Both the position numbers and the translations under genes were made by a program. DNA of 64,000 bases from Hippopus hippopus (lineage: Eukaryota > Mollusca > Bivalvia > Cardiida > Cardiidae), in the NCBI GenBank assembly GCA_946811185.2, contig OX328109.1, forward strand, positions 18,698,255 to 18,762,254. Reading direction: 5' to 3'. Within the stretch, counting starts at the first letter, position 1. Each line of letters opens with the position of its first letter. Under the pieces are notes generated by a model. It was given only the letters and a program-made list of their open reading frames with translations, ran no database searches and was not told the origin of the DNA. Of this stretch, positions 54,098-62,655 are shown one piece after another.

Positions 54098-54362
54098 TGA
54101 GCCATGCTCTGGCAAAAGGGGTCTTAATGCATCTCCGTGATTAATGGTGCCAGGCAAGGCATCCCATAATTATGGATCCATAATAGCCACTTTTTTAAAC
54201 AACCGACTTAATCATGAGGTAGACTGGTCCTTTGACATACAGAAAATTGACCGATAGGAAAAGTTTCGGCCCAGGTCAGCCTGCGCGGACTGCGCAGAAT
54301 GACCTGGGTTGATACTTTTCGCGGATGCATTAAGCCCCCTTTTCACAGAGCATGTTTCATTT
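54098..54362. mobile_element. 'gagccatgctctg' MITE, complete
   Basis: 265 bp. ATGAGCCATGCTCTGGCAAA start, cagagcatgtttcat end; interior ggtagactggtcctttgaca and the GC palindrome cagcctgcgcggactgcgca. Confidence 0.7.
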
Positions 54363-54383
54363 ATTATCCATGTCATTATATAC

Positions 54384-54644
54384 TTGAACCATGCTCTGGC
54401 AAAAAGGGGCTTAATGTACCTCCACAACTCATGACACCAAGCAAGTCATTACATAATTGTGGATCCATTTAATCCATTTTGTCTAACATCCGACTGAATC
54501 ATGAGGTAGATCTGTCGTTTGACATGCAGAAAATTTACCAATAGCAAAAAGCTTCGACCAATGTCAGCCTGCGCGGACTGCGCAGGCTGACATTGGTCGA
54601 TTCTTTTTGCAGATGCATTTAACCCCCTTTTCATAGAGCATTGT
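54384..54644. mobile_element. 'gagccatgctctg' MITE, complete
   Basis: Second copy 22 bp after the previous. The GC palindrome is longer: atgtcagcctgcgcggactg and onward, with arms extending to cgaccaatg / cattggtcg. Confidence 0.7.
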
Positions 54645-54811
54645 TTGTCTTCCTTACTTTCTGCGTCGATCGAATCTCGAAGGATTTGAAACTAAGGGTC
54701 AACGTAAGATATAACCCCCCCCCCCATTCCAATGGTGGTACAAACTGGAAACCTGAATCAACTTAACTCTCTGCATTTCGAACTCAAAATTTACTAGAAG
54801 ACTTGGTAATC

Positions 54812-54992
54812 AGTATTTTTCGGCGTAGCTGAATGTGCTGGCCTTTGACCTACTTTTTGGTACTGATAACAAATGAATAAATAGAAATTTGTGATTGGTC
54901 AAAAATGTAGACATGTTTATTTCAAGGGCCCTTGCCTATTTGCTGGCAAATTTACGCCGTCTATCTTTTTTAAAGATATTTCTTGTTCCTTT
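54812..54992 (+). repeat. ~180-bp dispersed repeat (copy of 26509-26692)
   Basis: Same order of motifs as the copy that abuts MGST3 exon 3, ending aaagatatttcttgttcc. Confidence 0.65.
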
Positions 54993-55065
54993 TATCCCAA
55001 TAAGGATTAATGCTTTTTGAATTTTAGCTGCTGGGCGCGAGTCCATACCAGCTGGAAATCTATTT

Positions 55066-55321
55066 AAATCATACTCTGTGAGAAGGGGTTAATACATCTG
55101 CAAATAGTACCGACTCAGGTCAGCCTAGGCAGTCTGCGCAGGCTGACATGGGTCGACACCTTTTGCTATTTGTCAATTTTCTGCACGTCAAAGGACCAGT
55201 CTACCTCATGATTCAGTCGGTTGATAAACGAAATATATTTTACGGATCCAATAATACATGATGACTTGCTTGATATAATGCATCACGGAGATGCATTAAA
55301 TACCATTTTCCCACAGCAACG
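55066..55321. mobile_element. 'gagccatgctctg' MITE, inverted copy
   Basis: Left 'ctctgtgagaaggggttaat', GC palindrome gtcagcctaggcagtctgcg, right 'gagatgcattaaataccatt'. Confidence 0.6.
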
Positions 55322-55386
55322 TTCTTTTAATTCATGTAGCGGTTTAAGCAAAAAGAGCCCTGTATATTGAAGAACCAGAATTATAG

Positions 55387-55894
55387 TACACTCAGCGAAA
55401 CTTATAAACCGCCACTTTTAAGCTGTAATTCCCCGTAGACCTTTTTTTTGCGTCACTGTTCAGAAATGGGATGTTTCATTTGGTTTTTTTTTTTTTTAGC
55501 AGAATGATTGATCAGTGTAAAACATACCTCAGTCTAAGTCTGAAAAGAATTTATTGACTTGTTTTTATTAAAGAAGCTTATATATCCATTTACTCAACAT
55601 TGCAAGTTGAAAAATCAAATTATTTAAAACTTCATACATATGTACACGTTTTCTCGGATTATGTTTGTGCAGAAAATAATTTTCTTGTTTTTTCTTATAG
55701 CTGACAAAATTTCAGTGATTTTTAAGCTTCTCAGTTTTGGCTCACAGGTATCACGCCTGTTGGCAGAATCGAGAATACTTTCATTACAATACCATGGCTA
55801 ACGTCAAGATATATCTTACAATTTTTTTTTTCCATTTACCTGTATATTACAAAGGAGAAACAAAAGTGGCAGTATATAACTTTTGCTGAGTGTA
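55387..55894. mobile_element. TA-flanked TIR transposon, non-autonomous, ~508 bp
   Basis: Termini TACACTCAGCGAAACTTATA and (other strand) TACACTCAGCAAAAGTTATA, each followed by a related GCCACTTTT. TA at both ends fits the Tc1/mariner target. The interior is AT-rich with no transposase frame. Confidence 0.65.
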
Positions 55895-56740
55895 CATTTC
55901 ATACAAATTGCCATTGATTTTCTTTTTTCTTGGAAAGTAGTGCGGCAAGTATTTTAATCCAAAAAATAGGCATCATCATGACGATTGCGAGAGTACCACA
56001 TGCTTGCGAAATTGTAATGAAGATTCCGGATTAAGTTTTCTAAGATAATGAATCTGTCTTCAGTTTCACCGCATTACTCTCGTATGCCGATGAAAACTGG
56101 AGTGATTACAGGTGCAATAACCGATTCCATGACTGAGATATGAGAAAAGTTGCTGGATATTAATTAAATGTAATGTTCGTGTTAATACTTAGATCTAGGT
56201 ACCAGTGATTATCCAATATCTCTTTCGCTGACAGGTAAGCAGATTAATGACAAGCACTCAGGAAAAAAGGGTGTTTAGTGCATCTTCGTTACGCATTTAA
56301 TCATTATACCAAGCAAGTCGTTGCATAATGTGAATCAATTTTTCCAAATTGGGTAGAACGGTCCGTTGGCATGCAGAAAATGTTAAAAAATAGAAAAAAA
56401 TTTCGACCCATGTCACCCTGCGCGGACTTCGCGAACTCGTATTTCTCGATGGACAACTATAGACGATTTTTTGTCAGTGAATATCAAAATATGTGTACGG
56501 AAATACATCCTCTTGATCATTAAAGAGGTCTATTATGTTTTTATGTCGTCAGTCAAAATTTCTTGTAAAGCACCGATATATACGCCGCGATATATTTTTC
56601 TTTGCAATCGTAAAGAAACAATATAGTCACATTCAGTAAAAAAGGTGTAATTTTGGGTTTTTAAATAACGGGATATCAGTCTTTTTGCAAAAAGTAACTC
56701 CATCTATCTTTATTACATCAGATATGACGTCATCTTACTG
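55895..56740. other. unassigned; degenerate 'gagccatgctctg' MITE at 56260-56440
   Basis: Only fragments (tgttagaacg-type 'ggtagaacggtccgttggca', 'cgacccatgtcaccctgcgc') are recognisable. No gene seen. Confidence 0.4.
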
Positions 56741-56744
56741 ATTT

Positions 56745-56855
56745 GAATACGAATCCTTGTAATCTATTGATCACGTGACATTTTTCAGAAATCTTTGCGA
56801 ATCTCTGACGCGAAATCCAGATATATCTTAGGAGACTACGTAGCCCATCAAAGAA
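56745..56855. repeat. 'ctacgtag' dispersed repeat, inverted relative to 25205
   Basis: Contains gatcacgtgac, gacgcgaaatcc and gagactacgtagcccatcaa. Confidence 0.5.
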
Positions 56856-56859
56856 ATAC

Positions 56860-58280
56860 CACTGAGAAACAGTTTTTGCTTACTTTGGTTTTTACTTTTT
56901 ACTGATGATTTGCCAAATATCATATTAATTAAGTGATAAATCCTTTTTTTAAGTTTGAGATGAGATTATAAAGTTTTGAATCGCTCCCTTTAAACTGAAC
57001 CATTACCACTGGACTGTCAGATCGAGGCAGGTAATCCTTTAATCCCTCACCAAGAAGGAAACCAATTGGACAGGAAATAAAAACCGTAAAAAAAAAAGGA
57101 AATTCCCAGACTGATTTCGCGATCAGGCAGGCAACTAAGACATTTGGATATTTTTGTCACTAATACGACCCACACCAGACGTCTAGGGCCATTGGATTGG
57201 AAGTTTAACACGAATTTTGTTGCGCAGTACAAGATCTTGATCAAATTTCTTGGGAGATCTGAGATCTGATTGCCTGTAATGCGATTAAAATCCGGGGGGG
57301 GGGGGGGGGCGGGTGGGAAAGACAGATTCAGTGCCTCTTACAGATATATCCTTACAACTAGAGAGAAAAAACACTGTTAAAACTTGAAAGTATGTATTAT
57401 GGCTCAGCTGTGTAAACATAGATAAATTACCAATATATATTATGGCATAAGGGATAAAAAAGCATAAGGCATAATTAGTCCTCATTTTAAACCAGAAACG
57501 ACACCAGCAACTGCGTGGAAGGCCTCCAAAACATGAAATGCATTTTCTGTCCATCGATATCTGCAATCTTGCAGCCATCAGGGGCGATATTTGGCATAAA
57601 GGTACAAGAATGATTATAGTTTCATAAAATAAGGATAAAATGGCTTAAAAACTGGCTGAAAACTGCCTGAAAATGAGTATTGATGTATCTTTAACTCTTG
57701 GCATGTTTTTAGGCAGCCATTGTTGCTTTTACGGGCAGTGTAGATCAAGATCAAACTGCGACATGGACCTATACTGTCCAGTATGATGAGAAATACATAA
57801 TTTTGCGAAACAGTCGAGAAACGGCCAAAACTCTATAGTTTGCTTTAAAATGTCAATTTCATTCTAGTAGCAAGCTCAGAAAATATTAAAGAATTTGTTT
57901 GGTCGTTCATTCTCCTGTTAAAGTGATATCATTTCATCTCCGTCATACAACTTAAAGCATTTGATTTTGACAAATTTCGCACTCTGCAACCTTTGGGCGA
58001 GGTTCGTCGTAAATCTTGGTCATGTCTGTGTCTCATTTAAACAAGCTACCAACTACATGTGGATCAGGGCACTGCTATAGAAGTTTATGCTCTTTTGACC
58101 TTTTTGTCAGCCAGTCAAAATCAGTATTTTGAAAGCCCAATGGTTTTTTTTTTTACAATGACATTTTAAATGTCTTAACCACTGAGCAAAGGATGATCTC
58201 CAGCTTTCTTTGTATTAGCTTACAAGATAAGGTGATATAGGCTGTCAGAGCTGTGAATGAAAAATAAGAGCGAATTAATC
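56860..58280. other. no gene recognised; G-run at 57293-57311
   Basis: AT-rich. A G(18)-type run and gcgggtggg follow 57293. A partial 'tagatcaagatcaaactgc' hairpin lies at 57738. The minus frame 57285-57578 shows no known domain. Confidence 0.4.
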
Positions 58281-58287
58281 ATAACAT

Positions 58288-58538
58288 ATGATCGGGACTC
58301 TGGCGAAAGGGGAGTTTGCATCTCTGTAACGCATTATACCAAACAAGTCATCATCTTATCATAGATCCATAAAATCCAATTTGTCTGAGACTAAATCCTG
58401 AGGTAGAATGGTCCATGCAGAAAACTGACCAACAGCAAAGCGTTTCGACAATGGTCAGCCTGCGTGTATTGCACAGCTTGACCATGGTCGATATTTTTTG
58501 CAGATACATTAAACCCCCTTTTCACAGAGTATCGCTCA
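58288..58538. mobile_element. 'gagccatgctctg' MITE, diverged
   Basis: Start 'atgatcgggactctggcgaa', interior 'ggtagaatggtcc' and 'ggtcagcctgcgtgtattgc', end 'ttcacagagtatcgctca'. Confidence 0.6.
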
Positions 58539-58787
58539 GAATGTTCTTACAGGATTTATTTCATGTGATAAAGAAATTGCCCTTGGGTATAGCCTAATTT
58601 AGTTAAAACTGAATAATGTCTTTGTCGAAAGTCTCGTCTGAACGTTAAAGAAATAAATGAAATTAGGGAAAAATCTACATCAAGGATGAAAGAGTGGTGC
58701 AGACGGCGGCTCCCACAAAAGAGGCATTTAAAACAATAATAATGTTTACTTTTTTTTATATTTTATTATTGTAAGAGCGTCGCTGCG

Positions 58788-58990
58788 TTTGACACTTTGC
58801 CACACGGCAAAATTTAACCTTGTCTAAACTGAAAACATTCTCAAATGATACATTATGACATTTGTATGTGAAAGGATAGAAAGCATTGTCCGACAAGGAT
58901 AAAATTCTGGTTACCAGCATTTTCTCATTTTCCGAAAACGTTTTCTAAAACCCTCTTCCTCAGGGTCGTTAAAGTCGGGGTTGTGTGGTA
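58788..58990 (-). repeat. MITE-1, reverse copy
   Basis: 'tttgacactttgccacacgg' to 'gggttgtgtggtaatcacc'. Confidence 0.6.
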
Positions 58991-59066
58991 ATCACCTGAA
59001 ATAAATTCAAATAGATCAATGTGAAAAAGATTTTCACGCTCATTTGAATTTATTTCAAGTGATTAC
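58988..59066. repeat. 79-bp near-perfect hairpin
   Basis: Arms 'taatcacctgaaataaattc' and 'gaatttatttcaagtgatta', with gtgaaaa / tttcac at the loop. Lies exactly between two MITE-1 copies. Confidence 0.7.
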
Positions 59067-59067
59067 T

Positions 59068-60225
59068 TATATTGAACTCTATGCGAGACGACAAAGTATT
59101 AGTTCTGTCCAAGGTAATTTTTTTTGCAGAGGACAAATTGAAGGTGCCTCACATGGAATCATTTCGTATAAAAAGGATAGAAACCCTGTTGGGGAAAGGA
59201 GAAAATGTTGGTGAGCAGATTTTTAGCTCCACTGACCGAAGGCCAGCGGGCTTATGTCATGGCCCGGTGTCCGTCGTGCGTGCGTGCGTCCGTTCGTGTG
59301 TCCGTCTGTCCGTGCGTGCATTAGCTTTCATTTCAAACATCTTCTCTGAAACTACCCATCCAAATTTGAAGAAACTTCACAGAAATGATCCTGCCATAGT
59401 CTTCTTCAGAATTTTTTGAAAGAATTTGATTCCTCCTTTAACTCTGGTTGCCATGCAACAAAACTGAAAAATATTCAAAATCTTTGAAAATCTTGTTTGA
59501 AACCATAAGGTTAGGGCTGCCAAATTTGGCATGTAGCTTCATCTAGTAGACCTCTATCAAGTTTCTTCAAATCATAGCCCTGGGGTCAAATTTGGCCCCG
59601 CCCCGGGGGTCACAAGTTTCACATCGGCTTATGTAGTGAAATCTTTAGAAATCTTCCTGTACCTAGCCATAAGGCCTAGGGCTACCAAATTTGGCATGTA
59701 TAGTTTTATCTAGTGGGCCTCTACCAAGAGTGCCCAAAATTTTAGCCCTGGGGTCAAATTTGGCTTCGCCCCAGGGGTCACAATTTTTACATAGGCTTAT
59801 ATAGTGAAATCTTGTTGCTTACTAACCATAAGACCTGGGGCTACCAAATTTAGCCCTGTCTTAGGGGTCTCATATTTTACAGGGCCTTTTATTGAGGAAA
59901 CTTTGAAAATCTTCTTTTGTATAACCACACATTCTAGATGTTTTATTTGGTATTGGGCTTTATCTTGTGCATCTCTACCAGGATTCAAGTAATTATAGCT
60001 CTGTGTTCAAAGATGGCTTTGCCCTGGGGTCATAACTTTTTTTATAGGATTTTATAGAGAAAATTTTGTTTGTCTTCTAGTTCGAAACAAATTGACCAAG
60101 TATTGTAATGTTTGGATTGTAGGGTTTAAACTTATTAGCCAGTGGAGCAATACAGGACCATCATGGCCCTCTTGTTTTTGCTTTCCCAATAATATTTTCA
60201 AAAGACTTTTCCTTACAGTCGTTAA
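59068..60225 (-). repeat. MITE-1 split by a family B element
   Basis: Left part 59068-59223 ('actctatgcgagacgacaaa', core ggggaaaggagaaaatgttg) and right part 60177-60225 (gctttcccaataatattttc ... gtcgttaa) form one copy. Confidence 0.65.
59224..60176 (+). mobile_element. family B element, ~953 bp, nested in MITE-1
   Basis: TAGCTCCACTG start, hairpin with one mismatch (CTGACC-GAA-GGCCAG), gtccgtcgtgcgtgcgtgcg, ~160-bp units with 'agccctggggtcaaattt', 3' ccagtggagc and CATCATGGCCCTCTTGTT. Confidence 0.75.
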
Positions 60226-60457
60226 CCCTTTACCATGCACAAACCCGAGTTTTAACGACCCGAAGGAAAAGGGACTTCTGAAACTAGTAACATTGTGGGA
60301 AAAGGAGAATATGCTGGTAACCAGAATTTTCTCCTTTTCCGACAATATTTTCTACTCTTTCACAGCCAAATCCCATATTTTCAGCCACATTTAAATTGTC
60401 GTCTGCAAATGCTTTGAGTTTGGACGACTCAACATTTTTGTCGTTTGGTAAAGAGTA
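60222..60457 (+). repeat. MITE-1, full length
   Basis: TTAACCCTTTACCATGCACA to GTTTGGTAAAGAGTAG. Shares its left TTAA with the split copy upstream. Confidence 0.7.
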
Positions 60458-60639
60458 GAAACATTGGAATGATTTGTGAAGTGTTAACAAGAATTTGTTT
60501 AAAGTCGTCTGCTGCATTGTTTTTTCAGAGGAGATAAAGAGATACGTTATACGGTTACCTATATCCTTTTTTCCCTTTGTCTGGAATAAAGCATAATTTG
60601 TGGAATAATGACATCTCTCAATTTTCCGCAGTTCTTCGT

Positions 60640-60815
60640 AGACTAATTGAGGAATTACAGAAATAGAGTAGATCTATCTTTTTGTCCCCGTCGGCACAAT
60701 TGTTTTCTTGATTACCCTATATTCCTAATTCACCATGGCCCATATTTTTCTTCTCCTCTAGTCAAATGACCTGAATATGGGTGACCCCATCGTGGCTTCC
60801 GAAGCAATCAGGCGA
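60640..60815 (+). repeat. local duplication, copy 1
   Basis: 'attgaggaattacagaaat', 'ttcttgattaccctatattc', 'gggtgaccccatcgtg'. Homologous to 61172-61360, about 545 bp downstream. Both copies carry an acceptor-like AG and an ATG with MGDPIV, but a one-base shift after GTG puts them out of frame with each other. Confidence 0.6.
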
Positions 60816-60846
60816 ATCAAGTTTGCGTGTAGTACCACGGACCATC

Positions 60847-61075
60847 TTAACTCTTTACCAAACGACTTACTTTTAGACTCTTCCAAATTGAAAGCATTCA
60901 CAGACGACAAAATAAATGCGGCTCAAAAACTAAAATTTGTTTTTAGAAGAATAGAAAACATTGTGGGAAAAGGAGAAAATGCTGGTTACCAGCATTTTTT
61001 CCTTTTTCCCCAATGTTTTCAAAAGTCTTCTCTCTCAGCGTTGTCAATACTTGGGGTTTTGTGGCAAAGGGTTAA
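60847..61075 (-). repeat. MITE-1, full length, within the duplication
   Basis: TTAACTCTTTACCAAACGAC to GTGGCAAAGGGTTAA. Present after copy 1 only. Confidence 0.75.
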
Positions 61076-61171
61076 CTGTAATGGAAACCTAGCTCTCACG
61101 TAGGAAAAAAATAGCACATCTTCTAAGTAGTTATACCATTTGGTTAGCCAATCAGAAATTGCCTTTCCTTG

Positions 61172-61360
61172 AAATTTAGGAATTACAGATATTGAGTCCC
61201 CTCCTCCCCACCCCCATCCCCCAACCCCCACCCCCCACCCTCCGGCACGACTGATTTCTTGATTGCCATATATTCCTGATTTAACGTGTTCCATATTTTT
61301 TTGTTCCGCTCGTCGCAGGACCTTAAAAATGGGCGACCCCATCGTGCGCTTCCAAAACAA
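61172..61360 (+). repeat. local duplication, copy 2
   Basis: 'tttaggaattacagatattg', 'ttcttgattgccatatattc', 'gggcgaccccatcgtg'. Contains a C-rich expansion absent from copy 1. Confidence 0.6.
61197..61243 (-). repeat. C-rich tract, G-quadruplex potential on - strand
   Basis: At least six separate C-runs of 3-6 bases within 47 bp (cccctcctccccacccccat and onward). On the minus strand these are G-runs spaced for a quadruplex. Confidence 0.6.
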
Positions 61361-61447
61361 TCAAGCATTTCGAATTCCATACATACGTCCTCTTGAAGAC
61401 TTGTATTTCATGGAATTGAGACGTCTTATTCTTTGTTACTGTTTGAA

Positions 61448-61666
61448 TTAACCCTTAGGCTGCTAAGTGCGACCTAAGGACCTTTTTGCGGACAGCGTAG
61501 ATCAAGATCAGACTGCACAGAACGTGCAGTCTGATCTTTGATCTACACTGTCCGATAAGGAGATATCTGTCCCCCCCCCCCCCAAATACTTTTGAAACAG
61601 AAAAATCTTGGTTTTTACTATCGGCTTGAAAGTTTTCATTTCGCTTATTTAGCAGGGTAAGGTTAA
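61448..61666. mobile_element. MITE-2 (TTAA-flanked), copy 1
   Basis: TTAACCCTTAGGCTGCTAAG to AGCAGGGTAAGGTTAA. The central hairpin gatcaagatcagactgcaca / gtgcagtctgatctttgatc is extended by ggacagcgtag / ctacactgtcc. Confidence 0.75.
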
Positions 61667-61864
61667 CATAGATGTGAGCCATGCTCTGTGAGCCTTGTCG
61701 TTTTCAACATTATTCTATATATATCGTGGCGGTCAGTGCACCTATCCATACTTTGCACAATATTCTTCCAAAGCCACTGGATACTTTCCCACATAGCCAT
61801 CGACGATGATCAGCTCTGAGAGAGGAATGAATCCTGTCGCAATACATGTATGGCAGAACATCTA

Positions 61865-62055
61865 ATTTTAACTTTTATCAAACGACCATGAGGAAAAAGG
61901 CTGTAGAAAACAATATTGGTAACATGCATTTTCTTTTTTTATGTTTTTTACCCAGTAGGAGAAAAAAATCCCAACTCTTGAGTCACATTTAAATTTTCGT
62001 CTGCAAGTTTTTTCAATTTAAGACTGGTCTTAAATATAGTGCCCTTTAGTAACAG
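61865..62055 (+). repeat. MITE-1, very degenerate
   Basis: 'ttttaacttttatcaaacga' then 'acatgcattttctttttta', 'gtctgcaagttttttcaatt'. Confidence 0.4.
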
Positions 62056-62092
62056 TGAACCAAGCCGTAATGTGTGAAAATATACCATGACT

Positions 62093-62352
62093 GGCTTGCA
62101 ACATGCGAAAAGGGGCATTCGGACATTTGCATAAAATGTCGTCTCGGATCAGCCTGCGCAGTCCGCGCAGGCTATTCCGAGACGGCACTTTACGACTTCA
62201 TTAGATTTTGTGCTACAGTAGAATTGCGCAAAACAGAAAATTACATAAAAACGGAAAGTGTCGTTTCGGTTTAGCCTGCGCGGACTGCGCAGGCTGGTCC
62301 GAGACGACAGTTTAAGCAAATGTCCGAATGCGCCTTTTCGTGTGTTGCAGGC
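62093..62352. mobile_element. MITE with ~35-bp TIRs and two GC-rich palindromes
   Basis: Left 'gcaacatgcgaaaaggggca' + ttcggacatttgc, right gcaaatgtccgaa + 'tgcgccttttcgtgtgttgc' are inverted. Inside are two copies of cagcctgcgcagtccgcgca-type palindromes, each with a longer arm (gtctcgga / tccgagac). Confidence 0.7.
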
Positions 62353-62403
62353 CATATAGTACTCTGAGCATAGGCCTCTGAAACTCCATTGGTCTATCAA
62401 GGG

Positions 62404-62532
62404 ATAATGAAATTTTCATTATCCGACACTATTACTATAAATAGCACATTGGGGGATTCCCTCTGTATCGTATAGAGTATATGATATATAGGGAGTCGCC
62501 AATGTGCTATTTATAGAAACAGTGTTAATGAA
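62404..62532. repeat. hairpin element, ~129 bp
   Basis: Arms 'tataaatagcacattggggg' and 'ccaatgtgctatttatag', with outer aattttcattat / aatgaaaattt. Confidence 0.6.
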
Positions 62533-62655
62533 AATTTGAGAATATATTCCGTGATAAACAGGCGATGCACCAATGTTCTATAAGTGTTCGATGATCGACC
62601 AAGGACAATTTTAGTGTTTCGTGATAGACCAGTAGTGCTTCAAAGGCCTGTGCTC

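Noticed and set aside
57285..57578. 97-codon minus-strand frame
   Set aside because: Ends in a poly-G/C tract, has no recognisable domain, and no splice context supports it.
60777..61103. 108-codon frame starting MGDPIV
   Set aside because: After about 25 codons it runs through a MITE-1. Only the start might be real, and that is reported as a duplicated exon-like block.
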